From assembly GCF_000621165.1 (NCBI RefSeq), contig NZ_JHZA01000018.1, positions 1-64,000 of the forward strand: a DNA stretch of 64,000 bases, read 5' to 3'. The stretch's first letter is position 1; each line of letters opens with the position of its first letter. The notes under the pieces are model-generated. The model had not been told where the DNA came from. It did no database searches and saw nothing but the letters and a program-made list of their open reading frames with translations. Of this stretch, positions 52,293-63,672 are shown piece after piece. This stretch comes from Enterovibrio calviensis DSM 14347. Its GTDB lineage: Bacteria > Pseudomonadota > Gammaproteobacteria > Enterobacterales > Vibrionaceae. A program made the translations under genes and the position numbers.

Positions 52293-55200
52293 TCCAACGC
52301 GGTAAATACCAATCGCTGACCATGGTTAACTGGAACGGCTTTTTTGCTCGCACCTTTGATATCGATAACCTAGTGACTACTTTGTCTGGTGGTAACGGTG
52401 CAGGTAAATCGACCACGATGGCGGCGTTTATTACAGCCTTGATCCCCGATCAAAGCTTGCTGCACTTTCGTAACACCACCGAAGCGGGCAGTTCAACGGC
52501 ATCACGCGACAAAGGGCTTCACGGTAAGCTGAAACCAGGTGCGTGTTATGCCGCGCTAGACGTGGTGAACTCACGTAACCAACGTATTTTGTTCGGTGTT
52601 CGCCTTCAGCAAGTGGCTGGACGAGACAAGAAAGTCGACATCAAACCTTTCATCATTCAAGGTCTGCCGTCGCACGTAACACCAACGGATATTTTGATCG
52701 AAAGCGTGTCTGCTAACCAAGTACGTGTTCGTCAGCTTAATGACGTGAAAGACGCGCTAGGTGAGCACGAGACGGCACATTTTAAAGCGTTTACGTCTGT
52801 AACCGATTACCACTCGCAGATGTTTGAATTGGGCGCATTGCCTAAGAAGCTGCGTAATCAAACCGATCGCTCGAAGTTCTATCGTTTGATTGAAGCGTCG
52901 CTTTACGGTGGTATTTCAAGTGCGATCACCAAGTCACTACGCGATTACTTATTGCCGCAAAACGGTGGTGTGAAGAAAGCCTTCCAAGACATGGAAGTGG
53001 CACTTCGCGAGAACCGCATGACGTTGGAAGCCATTAAGCTAACCCAGCGTGACCGTGACTTGTTCAAGCACTTGATCACTGAATCGACCAACTATGTTGC
53101 GTCTGATTACATGCGCCATGCCAATGAGCGTCGTAAGAAGCTTGAATTGGCATTGCAGCGTCGTGGCGAGTTGCTGGGTTCGCGTCGTCAGCTAAGTGAT
53201 TTCCAAGGAACGTTCGGTCGTATGACCGATGAACTGGATGTGCTTACCGACGGTCAAGCGCACTTAGAGCAAGACTATCAAGCAGCATCTGATCACCTTC
53301 AGCTAGTGCAAACCGCGGTTCGCCAGCAAGAGAAAGTAGAGCGTTACCAAGAAGATTTGGAAGAGCTTGCTGTTCGTTTGGAAGAACAGATGATGGTGGT
53401 GGAAGAAGCCACAGAACAGCTTGCGATGGCGGAAGAGCAAACCCACCTCAATGAAGAGGAAGTGGACAGCCTTAAAACGCAATTAGCCGATTACCAACAA
53501 GCGCTGGATATGCAGCAAACGCGTGCGCTTCAGTACCAGCAAGCCGTTAAAGCACTTGAAAAAGCGCAAGAGATGACTGGCAACGATGACTTGGAGCACC
53601 ACAACGCTTCTGTCTTGTTGAATTCACTGAAAGCGGATGAAGAAACGCAAACCGCGCAACTTCTGAGCCTTAAGCACAAACTGGATTTGTCGTCAGCGGC
53701 GGCAAAACAGTTTGAACGTGGTTTGCAGCTAGTGCGTCAAATCGTTGGTGAGGTCTCTCGCGAAGATGCATCAACGAAAGCACGCGAAGTGATTGCGAAA
53801 GGTCGTGAATTTGCCAACTTGGCCAATAACAGCGACCAGTTAACTGCACAGCATCGTGACCTTGAACGTCAGTTGCGCAGTTACCAGCAAGCCAAAACGC
53901 TTTCTGAGCAATATCAACGTCAGTTCAACACAGCGATTGATTCAGAAGAGCTGACTGAGCTTGAAATGGCGCGCCAGCAAGAACGTCTTGAGTCAGCAGA
54001 GGAAGCGGTTGGCGAGCAAGCGGATAAACTTCGTGAACTTCTGCGCAGCGAAAATGACATCAATGGCAAGGTGACGGCGTTTGAAAACGTTGCTCCCGCA
54101 TGGATTGCAGCTCAAGAAGCGCTAGAAAAGCTGTCTGATCAAACGGAAGAGAGTCTATACGACAACCAAGCGGTTCTCGACACCATGCAAAAAGTGATGG
54201 TGAGAGAACGTCAAACGCTAGATACCCGTGACAAGTTGGCGACGGAAAAACAAGCGCTTGAAGCGGAAATTGAACGTTTAGCACAGCCTGGCGGTAGCGG
54301 CGATGCTCGCTTGCAATCACTGGCTGACACCTTAGGTGGCACACTGCTTTCAGAAATCTACGATGACATCACCATGGAAGATGCGCCGTACTTCTCTGCA
54401 TTGTACGGCCCTGCGCGTCACGCCATTGTTGTTCCTGACCTTAAGGGCATCAAAGAGAAGCTGGTTGATATTGAAGATTGTCCCGACGATCTTTATGTCA
54501 TTGAAGGTGAGACTGACGGCTTTGATGACAGCGTATTCGATGCGGATGAAATGGAAGGGGCGGTTTGCGTTCATCTGAATGATCGCCAGTTGCGTTATTC
54601 GCGTTTCCCTAAAGTGCCATTGTTTGGCCGCGCGGCGCGTGAGCATCGTCTTGAAGTATTGCGTGAAAAGCGTGAAGAGCTGGTGGAAGACTACGCCAAA
54701 GCGTCGTTTGATGCTCAGAAGCTTCAGCGTCTAACCCAGAGCTTTAACCAGTTCGTTTCGCACCACATGAACGTTGCGTTCAATGAAGACCCTGAAGCGG
54801 CATTGAAAGCACTGCGTGAGCAGCGTAATCACGTTCAGCGTCAATTGGGTCAATTGCGTGATAACGAGCAGCAAATTCGCAGCCAGCTGACGGGTGCAAA
54901 AGAAGCCATTGCGTTGCTGAACAAGCTTCAACATGTGGTGAATGCACTCGAAGATGACACGGTAGAAGCACGCTTAGAAGAGGTTCAGGCGCGTTTGGCA
55001 CAAGCTGATGAGGCTCGCCATTTTACTCGAGAACACAGTAAAACATTGGCAGAACTAGAACCTCTGCTGTCTACGCTTGATGCCGATCCAGAGCAGTTTG
55101 ATGCATTGAACGATGCTTATGTTCAAGCTGACGAGTCCTTGCAACTTCTTAAGAAGAAGTTGTTTGCGCTGTCAGATCTCGTAGAACGTCGTCATCATTT

Positions 55201-56752
55201 CGGTTATCAAGATGCGGTGGCCTTGCTTGATAAGAGCAGCGAGCTAAACGAACAACTGAAAACCAAACTGGTTGATGCAGAGCGCGCACGTACGCGTTCT
55301 CGTGAACACGTTAAGCAAGTACGCGACCAAGTGAACCAGTACAACCAATTACTGGCATCACTGAAAAGTTCTCATCAAGCGAAACAAGAAACCGTCGCTG
55401 AATTTAAGCGCGAATTGATGGAACTGGGTGTTCGTGCTGATGTGGAAGCGGAGGAACGTTCACGTGTTCGTCGCGATGAGTTGAATGCACAGCTGTCACA
55501 ATCTCGTCAGCGTAAGAGCGAACTTGAGAAGGGCTTAACGTCGGTTGAGCTAGAGATGAAGTCGCTGCTCAAAACACTGAAGAAAGTGTCGAAAGAGTAC
55601 GCTGATCTTCGTACTTTTGTGGTGAACGCGAAAGCGGGTTGGGTTGAAGTACTCAAAATCGCACGTAACAGTGGCGTAGAGAAACAGCTTAACCGTCGTG
55701 AAATGGCGTACATGTCAGCCGATGAATTACGTTCATTGTCCGATAAATCCTTGGGTGCGTTGCGTCTAGCTGTTGCAGACAATGAAACACTGCGTGACGC
55801 GCTGCGTTCGTCAGAAGACATGGCGCGTCCAGAACGCAAAGTGTTGTTCTATGTTGCGGTATACCAACACCTGCGTGAACGTATTCGCCACGACATTATT
55901 CGTACGGATGACCCAGTCGAAGCTATCGAAGAGATGGAAGTTGAACTGGGCCGTTTGACGGAAGAACTGACACAGCGTGAGAAACGTTTGGCGATTAGCT
56001 CAGAGTCGGTTGCGAATATTATTCGCAAAACGATCCAGCGTGAGCAAAACCGTATTCGCGTCTTGAACCAAGGCTTGTCGAATATTGGCTTTGGTCAGGT
56101 GAAAGGCGTTCGCCTGAATGTGTCGATTCGCGATACGCACGCGCAACTTCTGGCTGGATTGGCAGAAAATGCTGAGCAGCACCAAGATTTGTTTGGTAAC
56201 AATCGTCTGACCTTCTCTGAAGCGATGGCGAAATTGTTCCAGCGCTTGAACCCGCATATCGACATGGGTCAACGTTCACCGCAAATTTTGGGCGAAGAGC
56301 TTCTGGATTACCGCAACTACCTTGAGCTAGGTATTGAAGTTAACCGTGGTACTGACGGTTGGCTGCGTGCTGAATCGGGTGCACTGTCAACGGGTGAGGC
56401 GATCGGTACGGGTCAAGCTATCTTGTTGATGGTCGTTCAAAGCTGGGAAGAAGAGTCTCGCCGCCTACGTGGTAAAGATGTGATTCCATGCCGTCTGTTG
56501 TTCCTTGATGAAGCCGCACGTTTGGATGCGAAGTCTATCTCGACGCTGTTCGAGCTATGTCATCGTCTGGATATGCAGTTGCTCATCGCAGCACCGGAAA
56601 ACATCAGCCCAGAGCAAGGCACAACCTATAAATTGGTGCGTAAGATCTTTAACGATAAAGAGCATGTGCATGTAGTGGGTCTGCGTGGTTTTGGCGATGT
56701 ATCTCAGACAAGCTTTCCGACTCAAGCGTCATTAGAAGAAGCAGTCGAGTAA
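52289..56752 (+). CDS. mukB: Chromosome partition ATPase MukB, 1487 aa
   Basis: SMC-like ATPase of MukBEF. The N-terminal head carries Walker [22 protein letters not shown] near residue 36. Two long coiled-coil arms enclose the hinge, recognised by DALKGIKEK-like [22 protein letters not shown] and [17 protein letters not shown] near 715-790. The C-terminal head has [24 protein letters not shown] (signature) and [13 protein letters not shown] (Walker B). Length matches E. coli MukB (1486). The hinge is the topoisomerase IV contact in E. coli. The start overlaps mukE by 4 bp. Confidence 0.97.
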   Translation: MIQRGKYQSLTMVNWNGFFARTFDIDNLVTTLSGGNGAGKSTTMAAFITALIPDQSLLHFRNTTEAGSSTASRDKGLHGKLKPGACYAALDVVNSRNQRILFGVRLQQVAGRDKKVDIKPFIIQGLPSHVTPTDILIESVSANQVRVRQLNDVKDALGEHETAHFKAFTSVTDYHSQMFELGALPKKLRNQTDRSKFYRLIEASLYGGISSAITKSLRDYLLPQNGGVKKAFQDMEVALRENRMTLEAIKLTQRDRDLFKHLITESTNYVASDYMRHANERRKKLELALQRRGELLGSRRQLSDFQGTFGRMTDELDVLTDGQAHLEQDYQAASDHLQLVQTAVRQQEKVERYQEDLEELAVRLEEQMMVVEEATEQLAMAEEQTHLNEEEVDSLKTQLADYQQALDMQQTRALQYQQAVKALEKAQEMTGNDDLEHHNASVLLNSLKADEETQTAQLLSLKHKLDLSSAAAKQFERGLQLVRQIVGEVSREDASTKAREVIAKGREFANLANNSDQLTAQHRDLERQLRSYQQAKTLSEQYQRQFNTAIDSEELTELEMARQQERLESAEEAVGEQADKLRELLRSENDINGKVTAFENVAPAWIAAQEALEKLSDQTEESLYDNQAVLDTMQKVMVRERQTLDTRDKLATEKQALEAEIERLAQPGGSGDARLQSLADTLGGTLLSEIYDDITMEDAPYFSALYGPARHAIVVPDLKGIKEKLVDIEDCPDDLYVIEGETDGFDDSVFDADEMEGAVCVHLNDRQLRYSRFPKVPLFGRAAREHRLEVLREKREELVEDYAKASFDAQKLQRLTQSFNQFVSHHMNVAFNEDPEAALKALREQRNHVQRQLGQLRDNEQQIRSQLTGAKEAIALLNKLQHVVNALEDDTVEARLEEVQARLAQADEARHFTREHSKTLAELEPLLSTLDADPEQFDALNDAYVQADESLQLLKKKLFALSDLVERRHHFGYQDAVALLDKSSELNEQLKTKLVDAERARTRSREHVKQVRDQVNQYNQLLASLKSSHQAKQETVAEFKRELMELGVRADVEAEERSRVRRDELNAQLSQSRQRKSELEKGLTSVELEMKSLLKTLKKVSKEYADLRTFVVNAKAGWVEVLKIARNSGVEKQLNRREMAYMSADELRSLSDKSLGALRLAVADNETLRDALRSSEDMARPERKVLFYVAVYQHLRERIRHDIIRTDDPVEAIEEMEVELGRLTEELTQREKRLAISSESVANIIRKTIQREQNRIRVLNQGLSNIGFGQVKGVRLNVSIRDTHAQLLAGLAENAEQHQDLFGNNRLTFSEAMAKLFQRLNPHIDMGQRSPQILGEELLDYRNYLELGIEVNRGTDGWLRAESGALSTGEAIGTGQAILLMVVQSWEEESRRLRGKDVIPCRLLFLDEAARLDAKSISTLFELCHRLDMQLLIAAPENISPEQGTTYKLVRKIFNDKEHVHVVGLRGFGDVSQTSFPTQASLEEAVE

Positions 56753-56790
56753 TATTCGCTTCTATTAAAATGGGGCTTAACCCTCGATAC

Positions 56791-56820
56791 GAAAAGGCCA
56801 GCAATGCTGGCCTTTTTTAT
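56791..56820. terminator. Terminator after mukB
   Basis: AAAAGGCCAGC AAT GCTGGCCTTTT with T-run; ends the cmoM-mukFEB operon. Confidence 0.9.
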
Positions 56821-56864
56821 TGAGTCGCGGCATACCAAGCAACGTTGGATGATTTGGTCATCCC

Positions 56865-59180
56865 TTAAGCGATTTTAAATAAACCAATTTGTTCAGTCAG
56901 TTTCTTGGCTTGAGTATCGATACTTTGGGCTGTGGTGTCAGTGTCAAGCGTCCGCTCTGATACCGAACCTGCAGATCGGGCAATGTTGTTGACGTTAACC
57001 GTGATCTCTTCCGTGACAGAAGATTGTTCATTGGTTGCGGTGGCAATTTGAGTATTCATGTCGTTAATCGCAGTCATCATTTGGGCGATTTCTTCTAGCA
57101 TTTGATTATTTTTATTACAGTTTTCAACACTGCTCGCCACATATTGGTTCGCACCGCTGATACCCCCAACCACTTTCTTCGTTTCCGACTGAAGCGATTC
57201 GACTTTTGCACGAATCTCTTCTGTTGAAGTTTGCGTACGAATCGCGAGCGATCTTACTTCGTCGGCGACCACGGCAAACCCGCGGCCTTGCTCGCCCGCT
57301 CTCGCGGCTTCTATTGCTGCATTTAGCGCCAGAAGGTTGGTTTGCTCAGCAATCCCTTGAATAACATCAAGAACAGAACCGATGGAGTCGCTTTCGGCGG
57401 AGAGTTGCTTCATAGACTCAGTCGCATCCCCCATTCGTGAAGAAAGTTGCGAAATCTCGCCCACTAACTCCTTACCAACGTCAGCACTTTGTCGAATAGA
57501 CTGTACAACGGTTTCTGACGAGTCAGAGGCATTACTTGCATAACTTGCCACTTCACTGATTGACGCGCTCATTTGGGTGGCTGCAGTAGCGACCTGATTG
57601 GAATTTGTTTCTTGTTGATCCACTTCGTTTCGCATTGAATTTATATTGTTTTGAATATTCTTCGATGCAATTCCCAACGAATTTACCGTGGTATTGGCTC
57701 CCTTGATAAGCTCAAGGAAGTCATCAAGCATGATGTTCATCGATTTTGATAATTCGGCGATTTCATTTTTTCCTGAGGAATCCAATCGTATTGTCAAATC
57801 GTGCTCTCTGGCAATGTGTGAAATACGTTGAGTCAGCGCAGTGATGGGCTTGCTGATACTTGCTGCAACCAGCCATGCGATGACGAGAGAAACTAGAATC
57901 AAGGCAGCACCGATAGCAAAAGCGAGTTGGTGTAAGGTTTGCTGCAGTTGATGCACTTCAAACAGAGATTCTGCTGTCTCTATCTCTGCGATTAATGCCC
58001 ATTCTTGTCCGAGTATTGAAATGGGGCTGTAGGCCGCAAACACATCTTTTCCTACATGGTTTGGTCCTGACGTAAACCCTTTTTCGCCATTCAGTGCTGC
58101 TATGGTGTGGGCAGATTGGATCGTTTGTTGCCCTGATGACGACTCCGTAAGACCAATTCGTTCGACTACAGCGTCTGGAATACCATTGTTTCGCAGTGAA
58201 TCAAGGTAGGCCGGTTTGTCTTCGGCAAGCAAACGAGATTGAGACCGTATTAATTGGTCGGGCCCGACAAGGAAAGTCTCTCCGGTATTGCCCATGCCAT
58301 CAAGCTTCCAGTTACCGTCATAGGTCATGATGGCGTTGATACTATCGATAGGCATTTGGAAAATAAGAACACCAACATTTTTGCCATTTTTTACCACGGG
58401 TGTACCGACAAAGGATGCAGGACTGTCGTAAGAAGGGTAATAGGGGGAAAAATCAATAAAACTGTACGCACCTTTTTCGAGATCTTTAGCCTGCATGAAT
58501 GCATCAGCCAGACCGCTTTGGCGGTATGGGCCATTAATCAAATTGGTGGCATAGTCGAGTTCTTTGAATACTGAATAGACGACGTCGCCGCTGGTATCGA
58601 CCAAGAAGATATCGTAATAGCCAAACGATTCTAAAAATTGTCGAAAGTTGCTATGAAAAACATCGTGAATTTCGCTGTACGTGGTTTCATCAGAAGCTTT
58701 GTCGAGCAGATGTTTATTGCCAAGCTCATGTTCATTCAAACCAATGTAAGCCTGTTGCAGTAATTTGCCATTGAGACCTATCTGCTCGAGGTTTCGCAGT
58801 GCATCGGATGGCTTTTGGTTTGTGTCTTGATATGTACTACCAAACTCATCGGTGTAATATTTTTTCAGTGTGCCTGCCTGATTCGGGACCAGCACCGCTT
58901 CCGTTCCGACACTTTGGAAGCTCGTTGAAAACTGAAGCATCGCATCTTCAGTCATGGTGGAATTAGCCAGATTGGTCAACTGCTTTACGATAGTGTCAAA
59001 GTAGCGCGTAACCTCCGACTTCTTCACCTCTCGCGCTGACATCAATTGGTTCTGAATTTGATGCTCTAGGGCGTCGGCAGATGTTTTATCTGCCGTAAGG
59101 GTTAGCAGTGTTGCGGTAGCAATGACCGTTGCCGCGCTAACAGAGACAAAAATAACTTTGATTTTTGTAGAGATGTTCAT
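56865..59180 (-). CDS. Methyl-accepting chemotaxis protein with large periplasmic sensor, 771 aa
   Basis: First membrane helix near residues 8-28 ([20 protein letters not shown]), then a periplasmic region of about 385 residues containing [24 protein letters not shown] and [22 protein letters not shown] plus [20 protein letters not shown], which read as a double Cache sensor. A second helix lies near 416-440 ([22 protein letters not shown]), followed by HAMP and a signalling rod with tip [24 protein letters not shown] 7 nt upstream supports the start. Ligand unknown, perhaps an amine or amino acid given the sensor class. Confidence 0.92.
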   Translation of the reverse strand: MNISTKIKVIFVSVSAATVIATATLLTLTADKTSADALEHQIQNQLMSAREVKKSEVTRYFDTIVKQLTNLANSTMTEDAMLQFSTSFQSVGTEAVLVPNQAGTLKKYYTDEFGSTYQDTNQKPSDALRNLEQIGLNGKLLQQAYIGLNEHELGNKHLLDKASDETTYSEIHDVFHSNFRQFLESFGYYDIFLVDTSGDVVYSVFKELDYATNLINGPYRQSGLADAFMQAKDLEKGAYSFIDFSPYYPSYDSPASFVGTPVVKNGKNVGVLIFQMPIDSINAIMTYDGNWKLDGMGNTGETFLVGPDQLIRSQSRLLAEDKPAYLDSLRNNGIPDAVVERIGLTESSSGQQTIQSAHTIAALNGEKGFTSGPNHVGKDVFAAYSPISILGQEWALIAEIETAESLFEVHQLQQTLHQLAFAIGAALILVSLVIAWLVAASISKPITALTQRISHIAREHDLTIRLDSSGKNEIAELSKSMNIMLDDFLELIKGANTTVNSLGIASKNIQNNINSMRNEVDQQETNSNQVATAATQMSASISEVASYASNASDSSETVVQSIRQSADVGKELVGEISQLSSRMGDATESMKQLSAESDSIGSVLDVIQGIAEQTNLLALNAAIEAARAGEQGRGFAVVADEVRSLAIRTQTSTEEIRAKVESLQSETKKVVGGISGANQYVASSVENCNKNNQMLEEIAQMMTAINDMNTQIATATNEQSSVTEEITVNVNNIARSAGSVSERTLDTDTTAQSIDTQAKKLTEQIGLFKIA

Positions 59181-59512
59181 GCTTTTTGCTCCAAATTTTA
59201 GTCATTGGTTGCAAATGTGATTCTCATTAAGTGTAGAAAATTTGACATGCTTTGTTGGCGAATCTGGAGGTTTTCCGCCAAATGTGTGTTAACGCTATGA
59301 ATTTGAAGATTAATAATTTTATCGTATTGATATCCGTAGCTTGCCGTCAAAACGCAGACCATTAACTCGTCAACTAACTGACAAATGTCTAACGTTTTGT
59401 TGGCTTTATACGGTGTTGAAAGTGTATGTTTTGCCTAAATGAGTGGACATAACCTAAAGGGGTGAACATGTCCATCATTTGGTTTTGGGTGTGATGCGAT
59501 ATCTGTTATTTT
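59181..59512. other. Intergenic region upstream of the chemoreceptor
   Basis: 332 bp, AT-rich. It contains an imperfect inverted repeat, ATGAGTGGACAT against ATGTCCATCAT (59439-59477), of unknown role. It must carry the chemoreceptor promoter; no recognised operator is seen. Confidence 0.45.
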
Positions 59513-60019
59513 TTAGTCGGTTACCAATGCGCGTTCTAAAATAGCGACCGAGTAGTATTGTTCAAATTTATAGCCAACATCTGTCAGATATCCCACCTGC
59601 GTAAATCCAAATTTTTCATGCAAGCGTAATGACGCGGCATTGGGTAATGTGATGACAGAATAGGCGCGTCGAATAGGGGAGCTGCTCATTTTTTCTAACA
59701 ATGCAGCCATGAGTTCAGAACCCATACCTTTAGCTTGGCACTCATGGTGCAAGTAGATGGTGATTTCGCTACTGATTTTGTAGGCCAGCTTCTCGCGAAA
59801 TTCACCGTTATAAGCAAACCCAATCACGTGGCCGTGCGGATCTTCTTTCACCAATACATGATAATAGCCATCACTGTCAGAAAGCTTTTCAAACCATGCT
59901 TGTCGCCGTTGGATTGACCAAGGGTCATAGTCAAAAGTGATTGCCGTATTCAATACATAATGGTTGTAGATGTCATTGATGGTGTCTAGATCCGACACGC
60001 TTGCATTTCTAATTGTCAC
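59513..60019 (-). CDS. GNAT acetyltransferase, phosphinothricin-acetyltransferase-like, 168 aa
   Basis: IRNASVSDLDTINDIYNHYVLNTAITFDYDP is the start of the Pat/YwnH-like group, with the acetyl-CoA loop YLHHECQAKGMGSELMAAL and SVITLPNAASLRLHEKFGFTQVGYL at the end. Related enzymes acetylate phosphinothricin or methionine sulfone/sulfoximine; specificity here is not shown. It lies 24 bp after the racemase gene on the same strand, so the two probably form an operon of amino-acid-type enzymes. Confidence 0.88.
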   Translation of the reverse strand: MTIRNASVSDLDTINDIYNHYVLNTAITFDYDPWSIQRRQAWFEKLSDSDGYYHVLVKEDPHGHVIGFAYNGEFREKLAYKISSEITIYLHHECQAKGMGSELMAALLEKMSSSPIRRAYSVITLPNAASLRLHEKFGFTQVGYLTDVGYKFEQYYSVAILERALVTD

Positions 60020-60043
60020 TCAGTCATTCCTTCTACGCGGTGT

Positions 60044-60739
60044 TTACTGTTCTTTTAGCGCCAGCTCGACGGCAGCGTTGGCGTGCAACTCAGTGGTGTC
60101 ATACAGTGGGATACCGGTGTGTTTTTGCTGAACCAGCAACCCGATTTCTGTACAACCAAGAATGACGGCTTCAATGCCTTGCTTTTGCAGTTCGTCGATA
60201 ACTGAGAGGTATTGCTTACGTGATTGTGCGGAAATCTTACCTTGGCAAAGCTCTTGGTAAATGATCTCGTGAACAATGTCTTGGTGCCACTCAGGGGGAA
60301 CGGACACTTCAATGCCGTGCTCGTTGAGTCGTTCTTTATAAAATGGCTGAGACATGGTGAACCGTGTCCCAAGCAGCCCTACGTGCTTGATACCATCATG
60401 TTTTAACTGTTGCGCGGTTGCATCAGCGATATGAAGTAAAGGGATAGAGGTGGCGGCTTGCACTTCCGAAGCGACTTTATGCATGGTGTTTGTGCCGATC
60501 ATAATAAAGTCGGCACCCGCCGTTTCGAGCTTCTTCGCTTCATTGGCTAGCAGAGCTGCTGCAGCTTGCCAATCTCCAGCGCGTTGAAGTGATTCAATGT
60601 CAGCAAAATCGACACTCGTCAGGATCATTTTTGAGGAATGATGGCCGCCAAGCACTTCCTTGGTTTTTTGATTGAGTAGGCGATAGTAAATTGCTGTCGA
60701 CTCCCAACTCATCCCACCAATTAAACCTATTGTTTTCAT
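60044..60739 (-). CDS. Aspartate/glutamate racemase-family protein, YgeA-like, 231 aa
   Basis: MKTIGLIGGMSWESTAIYYRLLNQ is the YgeA-type start. The first active-site loop is DFIMIGTNTMHKVA with Thr where most racemases have Cys. The second, AVILGCTEIGLLV, keeps Cys. A Thr/Cys pair is also described for E. coli YgeA, which acts on acidic L-amino acids, so activity is likely but with altered selectivity. I start at ATG 60739; the frame extends 9 codons up. Upstream gene of a probable pair with the GNAT. Confidence 0.88.
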   Translation of the reverse strand: MKTIGLIGGMSWESTAIYYRLLNQKTKEVLGGHHSSKMILTSVDFADIESLQRAGDWQAAAALLANEAKKLETAGADFIMIGTNTMHKVASEVQAATSIPLLHIADATAQQLKHDGIKHVGLLGTRFTMSQPFYKERLNEHGIEVSVPPEWHQDIVHEIIYQELCQGKISAQSRKQYLSVIDELQKQGIEAVILGCTEIGLLVQQKHTGIPLYDTTELHANAAVELALKEQ

Positions 60740-61211
60740 GTGCACAATCCTTGTATATCCGAGCACAGATGTAGTGATGTAACTATGTTGATGTAGTTAT
60801 ATGCTTCCGTTAACTAAACAGTAAATACCATATAATCTCCGAAAAGGCACTGTTACTTGCTGAGACAGATCAGAAGTCGTGCTTTCTCAACATCATTGCA
60901 ACTATTGCGTTGAGGGGGAATAGACAGACTGATGTTTAAAAAGGGAATGAAAAAAGGGGTGTATGGTTGTGAAAGCGTCAAGCTGGGTGGTGTTTTCAGA
61001 ATGGATTCAAGGTTACTTGGGATATGGTGTTTGGGATATGGCACTTAAGGTGTGTTGTTTAACAAAAGTTAGCCTCTATTAAACAACACATTTAAGTAAC
61101 ACATTTGAACAATGCATTGATACCGGCATTGATACCGGCATTGATATCGGGATTGTTCTTGTGGTTCAGGCGAATGACTTTTTTGGTAACCGTTTTGGAA
61201 ACACGTTTGTG
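60740..61211. other. Intergenic region with a long inverted repeat and 12-bp tandem repeats
   Basis: ACTTAAGGTGTGTTGTTTAA (61043-61062) faces TTAAACAACACATTTAAG (61079-61096), a stem of about 17 bp around a 16-nt loop. Immediately after, CATTGATACCGG is repeated nearly three times (about 61115-61148). No ORF with a ribosome site is present. The stem could terminate leftward or rightward transcription, though it lacks a clear T-run. Confidence 0.55.
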
Positions 61212-62438
61212 CTAGCCACTCGTTTTTGATGTCGTCGCATTGGCGCTGACACCTTTCAACCAGCTGCTATACCAACTGCCCAGGCTTTCTATGGCCTTCG
61301 GTCGGCAGATCAAAAAACCTTGCAACAATATGCCGGGGTACCTGGAATAGAGATAATCGAGATCCTCAAAGTGCTCAATGCCTTCTGCTACCAAATCTAC
61401 GTCAAATGAATTGGTAATCTCAGCGAGTGATTGAACAATCACCTGACTGAATTGATCTTGATGGATGTGGTTGATCAAGGTTCTATCAATTTTTACTTCG
61501 GTAAAAGGCAAGCTTCTTAGCTGATTAATATTGGTAAAACCCGTGCCAAAATCATCCATTGATAGCCCATACCCCCTGATCCGTAGTCGGTTGAGTGACT
61601 CCATTTGTTCGGGGGTTTTAAGCGCATATTCCTCAGTGATTTCTAACACTACACGGGATTTATCGATATGTTTTTCGCTGAAGAGAATTTCAAGTCGATT
61701 CGGGATCTCTAGGTCCGCGAGCTGTTGAGCGGATAGGTTGATACTGACGTGTACGTTGTCGCCAAAGATTTCCGAGAGCTTATCCATATCATGTGCAGTC
61801 GCTTCTGCCAGCTGCATCGTCATTAAGTCCATCAGGTCATGTTCTATGGCTGTGGGTATAAAGCGACCCGGTAGAACGGCATCGGTTTCTCCCGGCAGTC
61901 GAATACGTGCAAGTACCTCTAGGCTTTCGACACGGTTTGTCTGAGGGTTTAACTTAGGTTGGTAATAAGGGATGACTTGATGGCGCTCAATACAGTGTAA
62001 TAACTCTGATTTACTCATTTTTTGAAAATGAGTAAATCGTCGTTCTTCAATTTGGTCCATTCTATCGAGTATCAGTTTTAAAGCGTCGACTTTCAGCGGT
62101 TTGGATACATTTCCAAGTAGGCAGATTGACTGCTGTCTGGCAACTTCAGCAGCGAGTTCAATGATCCGCACATCAAGGTCAGAAATAATGCACACGCCAC
62201 CTTTAAAGTCCATTTTTCCTAACTCTCGAATGACGCCCATGCCATCAATTTCGGGCATGTTGAGGTCGGTGAGGACAATGTCATATTTGGTGGGGAAATG
62301 CTGCAGTTCCTCAATGGCCTCAACGGGTGATGAAAAGCGAGTGACGTCGCTATAGCCCAGCTCTCGCAGCATTCCCTCAACTAACGCTAAGATGGCGATG
62401 GAATCGTCAACTATCAAAATTCGCCTATCTTTGCTCAT
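61212..62438 (-). CDS. Response regulator with EAL phosphodiesterase domain, 408 aa
   Basis: The receiver domain (1-125) has RRILIVDDSIAIL (D11, D12), phospho-acceptor D58 in IVLTDLNMPEIDG, and the conserved Lys in NVSKPLK. The EAL domain (145-395) has E174 in SLEVLARIRLP (EVL in place of EAL), HVSINLSAQQL, VLEITEEYAL, DDFGTGFTNINQLRSLPF, VKIDRTL, LVAEGIEHFED and LLQGFLICRP. All metal and catalytic residues are present, so c-di-GMP hydrolysis is expected when phosphorylated. No cognate histidine kinase is adjacent. Confidence 0.92.
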   Translation of the reverse strand: MSKDRRILIVDDSIAILALVEGMLRELGYSDVTRFSSPVEAIEELQHFPTKYDIVLTDLNMPEIDGMGVIRELGKMDFKGGVCIISDLDVRIIELAAEVARQQSICLLGNVSKPLKVDALKLILDRMDQIEERRFTHFQKMSKSELLHCIERHQVIPYYQPKLNPQTNRVESLEVLARIRLPGETDAVLPGRFIPTAIEHDLMDLMTMQLAEATAHDMDKLSEIFGDNVHVSINLSAQQLADLEIPNRLEILFSEKHIDKSRVVLEITEEYALKTPEQMESLNRLRIRGYGLSMDDFGTGFTNINQLRSLPFTEVKIDRTLINHIHQDQFSQVIVQSLAEITNSFDVDLVAEGIEHFEDLDYLYSRYPGILLQGFLICRPKAIESLGSWYSSWLKGVSANATTSKTSG

Positions 62439-62694
62439 TTCTAATCCCTAAAAAAAGTGTCTCAATAGTAAAACTAGATGGATATTAGAAAAACACAAAC
62501 GTCTACAAGGTATGAAAAAGCATACAATGCGAAGTCAGGCGAAAATTTTGAATCGGTTTAGACACTTAGTGACAGAACATTGATTTGAAGAAATGTTTTT
62601 ATTGAAGTTTTGTTGATACATCCGATTCTGGCGATTGGTGATCGCAGATCGAGTTAAAGTCACCACGAAGGATAAACACTATGCAGGATTTTTC

Positions 62695-63582
62695 ATGGAA
62701 ATGAATAGAAAAGACACACTTGATCTGGTGCTGCTCGCCGCGTTATGGGGGGCTTCATTCATACTCATTCGCTACGCCGTGCCTGAATTTGGCCCGTTTG
62801 CTCTGATTTTGGTGCGTGTGGGGTTAGCTGCCTTATTACTGCTACCGATTCTAATGATTCGCCGTCAACTCCCTATTTTCAAGGCGCACTGGTTTCACGC
62901 CTGCACTGTCGGTCTATTTAGTTCAGCCGTACCTTTTTTACTTTTTGCCTATGCAATGATGAGTGTAACGGGAAGCTTCGCATCAATCGTTAATGCCGGC
63001 ACGCCGATATGGGGAGCAATTATTGCTTACCTATGGTTGGGTGAGTCTATGACAAGAAATCGCGTTCTTGGGCTCCTTTTGGGTGTGCTCGGTGTGGTGA
63101 TTCTTGTTTGGGGGAAACTGGACTTTGGTGACCAGGGATTAGGCTTTCCAGTGTTGGCTGTATTGGGTGCGACGTTTATGTACGGAATTTCAGCGAGTTA
63201 CACCAAGCGATTCTTACATGATGTTCCACCTTTAGTCACGGCAACAGGCAGCCAAATAGGGGCAACCTTGTCTTTAATTCCGTTCGGTTTTTATTTTTGG
63301 CCTGATGCTGCGCCAAGCACAGCAAGCTGGATCGCTGCCATGGTGCTGGGTTTTGCCTCAACGGGTTTTGCCTATGTCATATTCTTCCGCTTGATTGGTA
63401 ACATTGGGCCAGCGAACACGATGACGGTGACCTTCTTGATCCCATTGTTTGCAGCAGTGTGGGGAGCGATGTTCTTGGGAGAAATTATTACCGTGAGAAT
63501 GATGCTTGGCGCGTTAGCCATCTTCTTAGGAACAGCGTTAGCAACGGGTTTCCTATCTCGCAGGCAGAGGAAAAACGCATAG
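62695..63582 (+). CDS. EamA/DMT-family transporter, 295 aa
   Basis: Ten membrane helices in two EamA repeats: LVLLAALWGASFILIRYAV at the start, then GTPIWGAIIAYLWLGESM in the first repeat. The second begins at FPVLAVLGATFMYGISASYTKR and has NTMTVTFLIPLFAAVWGAMFLGEII. The family exports amino acids and metabolites; substrate unknown. ATG 62695 has AGGA 7 nt upstream, and the frame is open to 62635. It is convergent with the MarR-type gene, across a terminator. Confidence 0.9.
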   Translation: MEMNRKDTLDLVLLAALWGASFILIRYAVPEFGPFALILVRVGLAALLLLPILMIRRQLPIFKAHWFHACTVGLFSSAVPFLLFAYAMMSVTGSFASIVNAGTPIWGAIIAYLWLGESMTRNRVLGLLLGVLGVVILVWGKLDFGDQGLGFPVLAVLGATFMYGISASYTKRFLHDVPPLVTATGSQIGATLSLIPFGFYFWPDAAPSTASWIAAMVLGFASTGFAYVIFFRLIGNIGPANTMTVTFLIPLFAAVWGAMFLGEIITVRMMLGALAIFLGTALATGFLSRRQRKNA

Positions 63583-63629
63583 TGTAGGGAAGCGGGGGTG
63601 AAACCGCCTGCATTGAACATGAATAGACA

Positions 63630-63654
63630 AAGAGCCCATGAGGGGCTCTTTTTT
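63630..63654. terminator. Rho-independent terminator
   Basis: AAAGAGCCC ATGA GGGGCTCTTT with T-run on the plus strand, after the transporter gene. Confidence 0.88.
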
Positions 63655-63672
63655 GTGGGTGCTGACTGTCGC

